DNA of 64,000 bases, taken from Adiantum capillus-veneris (lineage: Eukaryota > Streptophyta > Polypodiopsida > Polypodiales > Pteridaceae). The DNA lies in NCBI GenBank assembly GCA_014529385.2, contig CM043962.1, positions 50,813,405 to 50,877,404 on the forward strand, given 5' to 3'. The position numbers and the translations under genes are program-made. The notes beneath the pieces were generated by a model, which saw nothing but the letters and a program-made list of their open reading frames with translations, did no database searches and was not told where the DNA came from. Positions 1 through 11,595 of the stretch are shown piece after piece; the stretch's first letter is position 1, and each line of letters starts with the position of its first letter.

Positions 1-117
1 CCTAGAGTGATGGACGTATATACAATGCACGGGGGAAAAAACCTCCTAAAGAGGGAAAAAATGCCCCGGCGGTCCTAGTGTGTTAACACACATCACTACC
101 ACATGTATATGGTAACA
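1..117 (-). repeat. 3' LTR of the copia element, partial
   Basis: These bases match 4899-5004 closely, sharing the tract around 'cctagagtgatgg' and the ending 'tatatggtaaca'. The copy differs by an extra stretch of about 11 bp near 45-65. It ends in CA on the plus strand directly beside the polypurine tract. The outer half of the LTR is missing because the window begins inside it. Confidence 0.9.
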
Positions 118-131
118 AATCCCCCTTGGAG
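118..131 (-). promoter_or_regulatory. polypurine tract of the copia element
   Basis: Read on the minus strand this is CTCCAAGGGGGATT, lying immediately upstream of the 3' LTR start (TGTTACC). This is the expected position and composition for the plus-strand priming site of a copia element. Confidence 0.8.
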
Positions 132-192
132 TGATGAGGTGAACGAGAGCTGGCACATGAGTAAAGGGAAGTTCCATGCCCTGAGGACAGGA

Positions 193-1872
193 TCACTCCA
201 CAAAGGGGAGTAAGCCCAAAGCTTTGCGGAAAGCTTCAAGCTTCTCACGAGATAATGCCTTTGTGAAAAGATCTGCAAGGTTGTCCTGTGTTGGCAAATA
301 AGCCAAGTTGATCTCTCTTGCTGAGAGCCTCTCCCTGACATAGTGGTAATGCACCTCAATGTGCTTTGTGCGAGCATGAAAAACTGGGTTCCTCGCAACT
401 GCCAATGCACTCTGACTGTCAGTGTAGATAGTGTTGGCAGTGTCCTGTCCAACACCCAAATCAGCCATAAGGCATCTGAGCCATACACACTCAACCGTAG
501 CTGTGAAGAATGCCCTGTACTCAGCCTCACAACTCGAAGTGGCCACAGTAGGTTGCTTCTTGCCCAAACATGATATACATAAACTGCCAAGCATGAAACA
601 AAAACCACTTGTGGACACTCACGTGTCAAAACAACCAGCCCAATCTGAGTCCGAAAAAGCATGTAAGTCTAGCGGCAATGATCCCCCCTTGGGATAAAAC
701 AAGCCAAGATGTAAAGTGCCACTAAGGTAGCGGAAAATCCTCTTGACAGCCTTCCAATGCTTAGACCCTAGGCTATGCATAAATCTACTGACCTCTAAGA
801 CTGCAAACTGAATATTTGGCCTTGTGTTGCATACATAAATGAGGCAGCCAATAGCAGTTTGGTAAAGAGTGACATCAGCAGGATCGCCAACATCATGTAG
901 ACTCAACTTCAAACCTGTTTCCATGGGAGTGGCAATAGGTTTGCAATCCTCAAGTCCAAACTTACATAGCAATGTCTCTATGTAACTTTTCTGACACAAG
1001 GCAATACCACCATCACACTGCTTAAACTGTATACCCAAGTAATGATGCAACAGTCCCAAATCTTTCATCTTGAAAGTAGCATTCAAATCAGCCTTAAATT
1101 CAGCAATATGTCTCTCATTTGGTCCAGTGATCAGCAAATCATCGACATAAAGAACCACAATGAGAAATACATCATCCTCACGCTTTACATACAATGTGCT
1201 TTCTGTTGGATTGTTACGAAAGCCTCGTTTAACCAAATGAGTGTCAGCTTTCTCATACCAAGCACGAGGAGATTGCTTCAACCCATACAAAGCCTTCTTA
1301 CATGTGCACACTTTGCCCTCTTGTCCTTTTATGACAAAACCGCGAGGCTGCATTACATAAACTTCCTCAAATATGTCACCATTCAAGAAAGCAGTAACAA
1401 TGTCTGATTGATGTACATCCCAACCGAAATGAGCTACCAATGCAGATAGAAAACGCACAGTAATCATACGACAAGTGGGAGGAAAAGTCTCTTAATAATC
1501 TATGCCTTTTTGCTGTGCATAACCCTTTGCAACAAGTCAAGCCTTATGGCGATCGATCTCACCATCTGGCTTGCGTTTCAACTTGTAAACCCACTTCGTA
1601 CCAATGGCCTTTTTGCCAGGAGGCAAATCGCATAAAGTCCATGTGTCATTTTCTATAAGTGCATCATATTCTGATTGCATGGTAGCCATCCAATTTTTTG
1701 AATTCTGTGCTTCATCAAAAGACAGAGGCTCCTCAACATCATGTAAACTAGACACAGCCAAAGCATAACAATCTGATGCATAAGATGCATGGCAAGAGCT
1801 TGAACGAGTACGACTAGACCAAGGTGCATCCAACTTACTTTCACGCAAAGTGTGCACCAGCCATTTTGGCAT
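193..1872 (-). pseudogene. copia reverse transcriptase and RNase H, interrupted by three stops
   Basis: This is the C-terminal half of a copia polyprotein, in one reading frame. It begins with the RT entry block (NSKNWMATMQSEYDALIEN ... GTKWVYKLKRKPDG). The RT core has YGLKQSPRAWYEK and the catalytic YVDDLL motif near 1170-1190. RNase H follows with SDSDWAG, SCEAEYRA, YTDSQSAL and ARTKHIEVHYHYVRE. Stops fall at 1534-1536 (TGA after RHKA), 1492-1494 (TAA after GIDY) and 619-621 (TGA after FDT). The first and third stand where copia proteins usually carry Arg, as expected from CGA to TGA decay at methylated CpG. Apart from the stops, conserved residues are well kept, so inactivation looks fairly recent. 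RT would copy the element RNA, and RNase H would remove the template strand. Confidence 0.93.
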
Positions 1873-1946
1873 ACCTCTAGCCTGCTCATTTTCAGCCCTT
1901 TCCTCATCAAGTACATCATGTACATTTGCATCAGTAATAGGCTGAT

Positions 1947-3242
1947 TTAAAACATTTTCAGAAACCCCATAGGCTGTACATTTGCCTCATTGGAACTTAC
2001 ATTCGTATTTCCACCACTGAAAAGAGGCAACAAAGTGTCATAAATGTCCTGTGAGCTTACATTACTGTCTCTAGTACATGACAGCAAGGGCTGAACAGAA
2101 TCTTCCACAAACACTACATCCCGAGAAACCAGAATACGTTTTGTTTGCGGATGATACAACCTGTAACCTTTGCTTTTAGCACTATAACCAACAAAAATAC
2201 ATTTGATAGCCTTATCATCCAATTTTCTGCGCTGCACTTGTGGCACCAAAGCATATGCCAAACAGCCAAAAACACGCATGTGCTCAATAGAAGGCTTTCT
2301 ATCATGCCATGCTTCATATGGACTAATAGACTGCAAAGCTTTTGTTGGACACCTATTAAGTACATAAGTGGCACACATGATGGCCTCAAGCCAAAAAGAA
2401 TGCGGTAAAGCTTGACTTTTGACCATACATCGTGCCATTTCCGTCAGTGACCTGTTTTTCCTCTCAGCAACACCATTTTGCTGAGGTGTATAAGGCACTG
2501 TACATTGGTGTTCTATCCCACGACTAGCCAGAAATGCATTAAATTCATGAGACATATACTCCCCCCCTCGATCGGAACGGAGGGTGCCCATAGTACATTT
2601 CGAGACATTTTCAGCCATAGCCAGAAATTGTTTGAAGCACATAAAAACTTCGGACTTCGCTTTAAGCGGAAATACCCATGCATGCCTGGAGTAATCATCA
2701 ATGAAAGTCACGAAGTACAGGTAATTGCCCAAGGACGGAGTTTGCATGGGCCCACAAACATCACTATGCACAAGCTGCAACCTGCATGTGGCCCGAACTG
2801 AACCATCCTTTGGAAATTTAGAACGCTGCATCTTACCCAAAATACAGCCTTCACAAACATGTTTGACAGGTGCTTCAAGAGGTGGCAAAGAAGCAACCAT
2901 ATCAGATTTCTGCAAACGCAGCAAACTGGCAAAATTCAGATGACCAAAACGTGCATGCCAAAGTTTTGCATCTGAAATAGCCCTTGAATCTGCAACAGCA
3001 TTTGCAAAATTTTGTCCACACTTGTCATACAAAGTGAGCTTATACAGCCCACGGCACAGAAGCCCAGATGCAACAATTTCATCACCAAAACTGAGATCAT
3101 GAACTGTACATCTGTCATCCACAAATTTGACTACAAGTCCAAGTCTAGCAAGTGCGGATACAGACAAGAGATTCTTCTTGATCCCAGTTACATAAAGTGC
3201 ATCAACAAGTGTGAAGGAACTGCCATTAGCAGCAGTGAGCAC
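1947..3242 (-). pseudogene. copia integrase
   Basis: The fragment opens inside the protease-integrase linker (LVDALYVTGIKKNLLSVS). It then shows the HHCC zinc-binding domain (HARFGHLNF ... CEGCILGK) and the GAG-pre-integrase region. The catalytic core follows with D (HSDVCGPM), D (LRSDRGGEY) and E (NGVAERKN), so all three acidic residues are present. The copia C-terminal part (VFGCLAYALVP, KCIFVGYSAKSKGYRLY) is also intact. The frame ends at a TAA (1947-1949) with the RT frame continuing 2 nt offset, so a small indel lies between. The upstream gag-protease frame joins it through another frameshift near 3300. Integrase would insert the element cDNA in the nucleus. Confidence 0.93.
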
Positions 3243-4477
3243 AATCTTTCCAACTCCCTGAACTGGATAAGAGGCATTGTTGGCACAAGTGACTGAATTC
3301 CCATGAGGACAGACTCGAGAGAGGTAAACAATTCACGATGTGAGGTAATGTGCTTTGTAGCACCACTGTCGAAATACCACACATGTGAATCTGCAGCAAC
3401 TGACAAGCATGCATCATGGACAACAAGATTGTAAGTGTACTCTGCGCTAAAAGCCCATTCTGCATCAACATCAGCATTACAGTTTCCTTTCACAGAAGAC
3501 TCAACAATGGATGCATTTGTAGTGGAACCAGCATTTGCAGTGGAACCACCCTCTTTCTTCTTAGCCTCTTTGGCCTTCAACTTAGGACACGACTTGATCA
3601 AGTGATCATTGGCTTTACAATAATGGCAACGCATCTTCTTTTTGCCCTTATCACCAGAATTACCAGACAAAGTACTGCCAGTAGAAGCATTAGGAACATA
3701 ATTTTTGCCACTCGCAGCAGAACCATAAGAAGTGGCTGCATTGCTGTTACCACCCTTTCTTTGAGAAGCAATAAAAGCCTGTTCAACTGCACGCTGCCTA
3801 GTCTTGTTTTTTCTCGAAAGTGACTCTTGCAACAGCAATGTGCATAATGCATCAAACTTGACAACTTCAGGATTTCCTTGGGTCATCAGTCTCCAAGTAC
3901 TAGCAAAAGTCTGGTAGGAATCTGGTAAGGCATTAATAACAGTCTGCACAAGGGAACTGTCTGAAATGACTTCACCTACAGAAATAAGCTGCTCATTGAT
4001 ATCCTTGACACTAGCAAGGAAAGTGTCCATATCATCTTCCTCATGCATAATCTTCAACTCCAGCTCTTTACGCAGCAAAGCAATTTTAGCCTCATTGCGG
4101 CTTGCATAAAGACCTGCTAAAATATCCCAAGCCTGTTTTGCAGATTTTGCTGAACGGATGTGAGGAACAATGGTGCGCTTCACAGACAACGCAATCAATG
4201 CATGAGCCTGCACATCCTTAACATCCCAACGAGATTGTTCTGCCGTAGGCAAAACAACTCTAACAACTGCAATCCTTGCAGCAAGACCTGCAACATCCTC
4301 AACATCGCCTACATCCTCAGAACCAGGACGTACATCAATGCCCTGCACAATGTTCCAGTCACCCTTTGACACAAGAACATGTTGCATCATATAAGCCCAC
4401 ATAGGGTAGTTGTCCCCATCCATCCCATCCTCAGCAGCAAACATCTTGAACACATCTGTGTTGTTGTTGTCAGTCAT
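3188..4477 (-). pseudogene. copia gag and protease
   Basis: The start at 4477 (MTDNNNTDVFKMFAAEDGMDG) is preferred over an upstream ATG at 4537. The shorter product begins like copia gag, and the extra residues would lie in the leader. A UBN2-type capsid region (AWDILAGLYASRNEAKIALLRK) is followed by the CCHC zinc knuckle CHYCKANDHLIKSC, with correct C-X2-C-X4-H-X4-C spacing. The retropepsin active site reads WYFDSGATKHIT. The frame is lost shortly after the active site near 3300; the remaining protease sequence continues in the frame of the integrase fragment. Gag would assemble the particle and the protease would cleave the polyprotein. Confidence 0.92.
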
Positions 4478-4774
4478 GGTAAATGGTGCACCTGATGTGA
4501 AAACTGCCCGAAAATAGGAGAAACGGAGCGGGAACAACTTGTGCTATATAGCACAAACCGTAGAAGACTATAAGGCACCTGTTATGCAGAAAACGGCACT
4601 GACAAAAGATTTGCACAAAATGACAAAATAGCATGTGCAGTACAGCCTGTAGTGGAAACGGAGGCCCAAAATATTTGTCGACCTGCGAACGCTTGCCAAA
4701 GCTCACTGAAATTAGAGAAAGTGAGCAGGCGTGTGCTGGAGCAGCTGGCGACTAAGCCCGGGAGGACGTGACCT

Positions 4775-4786
4775 GCTCTGATACCA
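4775..4786 (-). promoter_or_regulatory. primer-binding site (initiator-Met tRNA type)
   Basis: The minus strand reads TGGTATCAGAGC, the classic complement of the 3' end of plant initiator tRNA-Met. It sits two bases inside the 5' LTR end. Confidence 0.9.
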
Positions 4787-4788
4787 AT

Positions 4789-5004
4789 TGTTGGAATTAG
4801 GGTTGCAGAGAAACACACACAACTTGGAGAAGACGAAGGAAGCTCAAGGCACACAATAGAGAGTGTGTTACTTAGTGTGCAATGGAAAGATAGATAGCCC
4901 TAGAGTGATGGGAATATATACAATGCACGGGGGAAACAACCTCCTACAATGCACGGCGGTCCTAGTGTGTTCACACACATCACTACCACATGTATATGGT
5001 AACA
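4789..5004 (-). repeat. 5' LTR of the copia element (216 bp)
   Basis: Bounded by tgttgg at 4789 and aaca at 5004 on the plus strand, so it has TG...CA ends in both readings. Its last 106 bp match the partial 3' LTR at 1-117. The flank after 5004 is 'atgat'; the matching target duplication would lie before the window. Confidence 0.88.
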
Positions 5005-6914
5005 ATGATTGGCGAAGCCCAGTTTTGAATACACCATACTTTCAACTGAGCTTAATTTTTTTTCTACAAGAACGGAAACAAGGTACCCTCTTTCAATTTT
5101 GTTTCTATCAAGTTGATTACCCTCATAGTTTCTGCAGGGTGCCAAAGTGCCTCGCAGTACTGGTCAATCAGGCTGTAACTGGTATTGCAATGAGCAAGGC
5201 TCTGTACAAGGGTGCTAATGAGCACGGCTCGTGACAATTATCATATACATTACATATTTGCTGCATATATCATTGAGAAGTATCCAAGTCAAGCACAGTT
5301 TGAGTACAAATAACCTCTCTAGCATCTCAAGGAGATTGGCATGACCTATGGCTAGACTTTGCTAGACAACTTCTACGAAAGCAAGATTCAGACGGGAAAG
5401 TTCACGGACCGCTGATGGTCTTATCTAGTCAAGGCCAACCGTAATCAAGCTAAGCAGGTACACATTCATACCTTGCAAGTATTTTTTTGCTTCGCAATAT
5501 GATGTACAAGTAGACAAGGTCCATTTTTTTTGTGCATGATTGACAAGGTCGAGTCTCTTTGCTATGACAATCTGTCGTCAATAGCATTTGTTGGCAATGA
5601 TGCCATAAAAAGTTCTATGAAGCAAGGATTCAATTTATACATCTTGCAGTGAAGCTCGCCACGTTTGGCATCTACTATGAGCATCCAAAATTGGGAAGGA
5701 ATAAGCAATGTGTTTGCAGGTTATTTCATATTGCAGGTTATTTCATTATGTACCAGACGGGTGTATAGGATATACGAGGGCGTCTGTGCAGATATGGCTA
5801 TAAGCCGTTTTGGAATGAGTTTTTCCTTCCAAATTTCATGACAACTTGTTGCAACAACAACGAACAGGTTAGCCAAGTTTAAGTTTTTCTTATTTTTCCC
5901 TGTTTACACTTTACTTGGCAATTACTGTCATTGTGCAAAGCAAAGTGCTTTGGCAATTTTAGAAGAAGCAAGGCTTGGGGAAACTGACAAAATAGGGAAT
6001 ATTAGCTCATAGAATCCCTACCAGTCTAAACTGTGCAAGGCACTTATGGTTTTGGTTCTCACATTTGAGGCCATCACTCTCCACAAGGGCTTACAATTTC
6101 GCATGCAAGGCATGCTAGTGAGGTGGATTTAATTCTTCCGCTTCATGCATTACGCTTCCGCTATCACACTTGCAACTCTGTCAAGGACAGACTAAGTGAT
6201 GGATTGTTTAAGATGATTTTTGGTTGTTATCAACAAACAACAACACTAAAAGGAACCTACATCTAGGACTTATATTACGGGCAAAGTGTCAATGCTAAGT
6301 CGTCCTCATACAATCACGACCCCTGCATGGTAGGTGGGTCGGAATGAGTTTTATGTTTTTCTGTTACCTCTCTCGATGAGAGAGTCATATCGAAAAACTG
6401 TGGAATACTTATACGGTAAGCTGCAATGTAGGCATAAGATGCGTAAGAGCACACAACTTGGGTACACACTCTAAAAACTTAAGGAAAGTTCCTTAGCCCA
6501 GCATGCTCTTGTTCTCTCTCTCGTTTTCTGTCTTTAAGGAAATAATGAAAATCTTCTAATTTGATACATGTTTTGCTCGTGAGTCAGCCTGAGCCAAGGT
6601 GCTCTAACTCTCAGCTAACACGTGCCTAAGATGCTACTCAAATTAGTCTTCATCGGTTCATCCATTGGACACTAATTTTGCATAAGGGCTATGAGCCACA
6701 CTCGCTAAGAGCCATTGTCAGGCCAAGGGTAAGACCTAACTATTGGCATTCTTTGGGTGATTGTTTTCAAGACCGAACAGATCTACCCAGGGAAGTACAC
6801 ATCGATGTTAATGGACAAGCAAGAGTCTTGTCAGTATGGATGTCTAGGGTGTCATATTTGCACTACATGTTTTTGGTGCAACATTCAAGTTGAGTTTTTG
6901 ATAATCTTCAACTC
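5005..6914. other. unidentified sequence with decayed exon-like blocks (upstream part of repeat B copy 1)
   Basis: No recognised family. On the plus strand, 5235-5460 reads as decayed coding sequence (for example ...YIIEKYPSQAQFEYK..., DNFYESKIQTGKFTDR) with in-frame stops, ending at a plausible splice donor (AAGCAG|GTACAC). A second coding-like block near 5755-5875 (YGYKPFWNEFFLPNF) ends at ACAG|GTTAGC. This pattern suggests a dead multi-exon gene or a transposon gene. The function was not recognised. Confidence 0.3.
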
Positions 6915-9110
6915 ATAGCAGCTGATCTCTACAAGGAAGTATCGATGCAGTAATCAGTTGAGACAGCATGGCTACCCATAATAGCTAGGCATTTCATTTT
7001 TGTTGATTTCCTGCTCCTTCTATAACACTACGGAGTGCCTATGGACATACTGTTTTGGGGTACGACCCGGTAGGTGATTGCTAAATCTTCCCATAAGCAT
7101 TGAGGATCACAGTTTGATCTATGCCCGTTATATTTTCAAGGAAAGAAGTCCACAATAAACTACCACGCGGTAGCGGACAAATTCAACTTTTTAAGTTGAT
7201 TCCAATCATTCTCTTCACGGTTGACCATGTTGGTTACCGTTACCTGTTCTTTTGAGCAGTTTCTACAAAGGGTCTTACCAAGGGGTTGGACTACGTAGAT
7301 TCTAACCAATGGGTTTGAGTTGCGATGGCAAAACCCAGGGTTTCCAGTGCAATGTTGCTTGGTTTTGTCTCAGGTGGGCGACGTGCTCCTCTGTATTTGA
7401 ATACGGGTAAGTGACCATTAAGTCCAAATATCCAAGTACACATCTATTGATTTGGTGTTACTCCATTTTTTAGTATGTTTTGCTTGGTTTCTTCAACTTG
7501 TATAAATCTGCTTGAATATTTCTGAGCCATGCCAAGGGCATGCCGGAACAAAGTATTTTGGGCCGTAGTGTCCAATGTACATTATGTTGTTATGAACCTA
7601 CTTGTCGGGTTCACTTTGGCACATGTTGTCACATGGGATACAACATGGTCTAGGAACTCAAGGAGTTCGGTTTAACCAGTGTGCAACAAGGCTAATGAGG
7701 GTCCCTCTCACTCCCCTCGTAGAGTGTTTGCAGTTACCTCCACACACAAGTACATCTTGTACTTGTAGGATGTTCTTTTTTTGGACATCCTTAGTTGAGA
7801 CATATTCCACATGTGGCAAATATGAGTCTCAAGGACTGACACTAGCGCCCACTATTTCAAATATGTGTCACGACAAAGTCCCTGGGTGCTGGCCAAATTT
7901 GTTTTCTAGACCATTTTCAGCATGACATATCAGGAGCAATTTTGGTGGCCAAAAATTGTCGGATACTTAGAATGACATGTTCACGAACAAGTACTACTAA
8001 ACAACATTATAGATGGTTGTTTATACATATAGCAAGGCTCTAAGTTGTTAATGAAAAAGTTTCATTGTTTGTCCCTAGAAGTGATTAATGTTTCACCTTC
8101 TATATATGGCTCAAACATTTTAGCAGGGCTTGCAAATGATTGCAACAGATAGTATTTAGTTTCTTTTTCAAACTATTTACATTTCTCTTTAATGTGTGCT
8201 ACGAGCATCACGTTCACCATACGTATTGACAAATCTAATCATGGATATACATGCTCAAATCTGTTTTTTGCTAAATGCATGCACCCTAGGTGTTATGGGT
8301 CCTAGTGTTTAGCAAAGGCTGATTTGGAACGACATGCGTATTCATCAAGTTGTTGCTTATGAAGCGTTTTGCACTCTATGTGCAGTATCTCTATTACTTT
8401 TGGGTCTACTAATCACCAATAGAGGTCATGGCTCGGTTTGGGTGTTTGTGGATTTTTTCAAGTTAACCACGATGGTTATTTTGGCTATTGTTGATCCCTC
8501 AACAAGGCTATATGATATTGTGATTCCCATTTACTAGTCATCTAGGAAGACTGTCTGTAAACCATGGGAGAAACATACCTCAGTACTGTCAATTATCCAA
8601 GGAGATAGGCAGATTAAAAAGTGTAATCTTGGGCTAAAGGATATGCAAAGTGCGTACATTAGCACCCAACACTCCAATTAATAAATTCATGTTTAAGTCA
8701 GGTTCTCAACTTTGAACACTAGTTATGGTGGGGTTGTTTACTGATGAAATTTGAGAACAAGTCAAGGACTTATACTTGGCTGATGAGTTATGTTAGCAAG
8801 TTACTTTTTCGAAAAGTGAAAAGCGGTACTCTTTCAGGTACATCTTTGTTGTGATAACTCGTTTAAGCATACTCATGTGCATTCTAAATGGAGTCTACAC
8901 ACTAGATGGTTCCAAAAGGACAACAACGTGCAAAATCATGATGTTACTCTTGATTTCATTGAACCTCCTACTGTATCGTGTTTTGATCAAACAAACAGCT
9001 GGATCCATGATGGATACCACTTTGGAAAACATTAGTGTTCTTACGAAGATCCTACCACTTTTGTTTTTGCGGACGAAAACCCTTCTCCATGGGGGAGTAA
9101 TGCCATGCCA
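6915..9110 (+). repeat. dispersed repeat family B, copy 1
   Basis: This stretch aligns over about 2.1 kb with 21650-23776 in the same orientation. Shared landmarks include 'cagcatggctaccc', 'tgttgatttcctgctcc', 'ggcacatgttgtcacatgg' and 'caagttgttgcttatgaagc'. Part of it (about 7560-8310) also matches 43490-44035 on the opposite strand. Copies are clearly diverged, with many substitutions and small indels. No terminal repeats or recognisable transposase were found, so the element class is unknown. Confidence 0.75.
8758..9105 (+). pseudogene. unidentified conserved coding remnant in repeat B (copy 1)
   Basis: Two stretches read as protein. One is near 8760-8830 (KDLYLADE...). The other runs about 8850-9105 and includes WFQKDNNVQNHDVTLDFIEP, SWIHDGYHFGKH and, after a TAG, EDPTTFVFADENPSPWG. 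The second repeat copy (23505-23776) encodes the same motif with conservative changes (WLQMDNNVKNQDITLRFIET). Conservation at the protein level argues for a once-real gene rather than a chance frame. I do not recognise the family. Stops and frame changes show it is dead here. Confidence 0.4.
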
Positions 9111-10208
9111 AGGGTAGGACTATAGGAGGGCACGACCTTGGCCAAGGGCCGATAGATACACATGCGGTACAGGGGCTATATATAGGAGGGCCAAGGGCCT
9201 ATATATAGGTATGGTTGGGTGGTTATTGGCAGGTCTATCTCCCTATGCCCTTTCACCCTAGGTACACCTTGAAACTAGAATTTTGATTTACATTTGGTAC
9301 CTAAAATACAAAAGTCGAGAAACAAAAGACTGAAAATTGAAAAATTCCCTCGTTTGAGCTTGAAAAAAGGTTCAAAAACTTGTGAAAGTGCTTAAAATCT
9401 AGTAAGGAGACCTTAAAGACCAGTTTGGGCTTGGCTTGAGTTGCAAATTCACCAGGAGACATCATACCTGTATGAAGAGTCCTGGGCTAATTTTTGAACA
9501 AAACTGACCATTTGTCATTATAGGGTGCTTTGACACATTGTTTTGAGCATCCTCACCAAGTTTGAATCATTTTGGACCTATTACTTATGATAAGGGGGAG
9601 CTATGGTAAAGACAGTTCCAAAATCTGAGCACATAGACATCATATGCGTATGATGTCTCAAGTCAAGATCTGAAAGGCCAATTGCACTTCTGACCACATA
9701 AGAGGTTTGGAAATGATGATTTAAGCTTGTTTGCAAAATTTCATCTCATTTGGACACATATCTTTGAATTTAAGGAGATTTTTGCAATTCCAAGAAAGTA
9801 AAAGTGAAAAATAGTGATTTTGTGCATTTTTGACATCCAAATTTTTTTGTGAGCACATATTCTTGCTATATTCATCAAGGAGCACCTTGGGTAGAAACAT
9901 AAGTGAAATATGAGCCAAAAGACACCACACGCGTATGAAGACTTTTTGAATCAAATTCAGATGCCAAAATCCTTTAGCTCATATGAGGAGCTCTCTAGAT
10001 AATATAGTGTATTGGAAAATGTATACACTAGTGTGTGTGTGTGTGTGTAGAGATCAGAGGTACAAGTAGATAGAGCTACCACTGTCAAACGCGCATCAAA
10101 GCATAGTTAATGAATCTCATTTTATACTAAAAACAAGATTCCATTCTGTTCAAGATAAATCAATTGACGTCACTTAACAATTCCACTTAGCTTCTACAAT
10201 GATACAAC
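9111..10208. other. noncoding stretch with duplicated 'aggaggg-ccaagggc' block
   Basis: At 9119-9215 a short motif (ctataggaggg ... ccaagggcc) is repeated, the second copy flanked by 'ctatatatagg' on both sides. The rest to 10020 is AT-rich with no convincing frame. A short (GT)n tract sits near 10030-10047. Confidence 0.5.
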
Positions 10209-10218
10209 TATATAAAAG
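10209..10218 (+). promoter_or_regulatory. possible TATA box
   Basis: TATATAAAAG at 10209-10218 is followed by a CT-rich stretch at 10349-10454 of the sort common in plant 5' untranslated leaders. It could drive the small frame described next. Transcription is not shown. Confidence 0.3.
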
Positions 10219-10286
10219 ACTCAAGCATGACCGGTCGGCCAGTTTGTACACAATTTGACCATTCAAGAAATCTATAAATCAAATAC

Positions 10287-10757
10287 GTGCAAGAGGGAAA
10301 TGGCCACTCTTGCACGGGAGGAGATTGCACCCAGAATTCGTCTTATTTTTCTCTCCTTTCCTCTCTCCTCTCTCGCCGTGCCGGCATAGCACTCCACTCT
10401 AGGAGGTGCACCTGCACGCTTTCTATTTCTCTCCCTCTCTCTGTCTCTCTCTTGTCGCATACGGCTTGGAGTTTGTGCAAAGATGGTTGCCAGGTATACG
10501 GTTTTGTCAATTTTATGGCTTACAATATGTTGTTTTCTCTATTTGGCAGGGCCACCTCGCCTTCCGATGTAGCGGCCAACACGGAAAAATTTGTTCCTTG
10601 CAAGCACATGCAGAATGGGAGAACTCTACGTCTTTGTGTTCCTGTTAAAAATCCAGTGAATGCTGCATACAATCAGGAAAAAGATTCTCTTGCTGAGCCA
10701 TCCATTCTCTTGTGTGTGGATGAGTGCGAGGGTGCCGTGAGCAACGAGGGAGAGTGA
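10287..10757 (+). CDS. hypothetical small protein, weak candidate
   Basis: An uninterrupted 156-codon frame lies downstream of a TATA-like box. Its first half is translated CT-rich simple sequence and is unlikely to be real protein. The second half is more protein-like (VAANTEKFVPCKHMQNGRTL, VCVDECEG-like acidic end). An alternative model starts at the ATG at 10483 and removes 10494-10549 (CCAG|GTATAC ... TTGGCAG|GG). That would give about 72 residues, but a 56-bp intron is short for a plant. No family was recognised. It may be a chance frame. Confidence 0.2.
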   Translation: MQEGNGHSCTGGDCTQNSSYFSLLSSLLSRRAGIALHSRRCTCTLSISLPLSVSLLSHTAWSLCKDGCQVYGFVNFMAYNMLFSLFGRATSPSDVAANTEKFVPCKHMQNGRTLRLCVPVKNPVNAAYNQEKDSLAEPSILLCVDECEGAVSNEGE

Positions 10758-11595
10758 AGAGGTAGCAACTGTAGTGTCATTGGGAAACGATAGCCTGTCC
10801 TTGCTACCATTGTCACGATCACAAGTGTTCATCAAACCCAGTGTGGGTGCAAATCTCAGTGTGCGCATGTGAAGGTGAGGAGAAGGCTATAAGATGGAAG
10901 CTTTGTGGAGGTGGAGGTGGTGAAATGCGGGTGATGGTGTGAGGAGAGTGTGATGGAGGGTCTGCAGTGCAGCTAAAATTTCCTTTTGAAGGACTCGTGA
11001 CCTACTACAACACACCTACACAAGAGCAAAAGTCGAGTGGACACACATTGTAGTACGTCACATGCAGGACAACGCCAAAGAAAGAGACTCGTGACCATGA
11101 CGGCCACCTCCCTTCGGGGTTCAATGCTAGCCTTAGGAGGAGTGTTAGTTGCCTCATGCAGCCTAAGGTGATGGCCTTGGTGCACATGCAACCAGAGGCG
11201 GGCATGCATCAGTTAAGTGATGAGATGGCCAAGTTGGTCTAAGGCACCAAATTAAAGTTCTGGCTTGAAAGGGTAGGTCACCAAAAGTGGTGATGCAGGT
11301 CACTTGCAAAAGCCGACTGGTGGGTAGAATCAGCCCATGCGAGGGAGGTAGCGAGAGAGAGAAATGAGCACATGAGTGGGAGGGAAAGCTGCACGCAGGA
11401 GGCTTCTAGTGATCAGTGAGAGTGAGAGAAAGAGCATTCTAAAAAGGTGACCGCGAGAGCTGAAAGATGAGAAGGTTGGTTCAATTGTAGTAGCTATCCA
11501 TGTTTGCAAGGGTTAAACCAGATGTTTAGCGTTGAGTGGGTGGTGTTGCAAAGCCTGCAACTAAAAGCGTCAATTAGTGGGTGAAATGCTAACCA
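10758..11595. other. no recognisable feature
   Basis: GA-rich, moderately GC sequence just outside the Tat-gypsy LTR. Short frames exist on both strands but none has recognisable motifs or a conserved second copy in the window. Confidence 0.5.

Larger units (their letters stand above)
1..5004 (-). mobile_element. Ty1/copia LTR retrotransposon, decayed, cut by the window start
   Basis: The element reads right to left: 5' LTR (4789-5004), primer-binding site (4775-4786), gag and protease, integrase, reverse transcriptase, RNase H, polypurine tract (118-131) and the start of the 3' LTR (1-117). The order protease-integrase-RT-RNase H is diagnostic of copia. The coding region is broken by at least two frameshifts (near 3300 and 1950-1990) and three in-frame stops (619-621, 1492-1494, 1534-1536). 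The element should therefore be unable to mobilise itself. Its far end and left target duplication lie outside the window. Confidence 0.95.
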
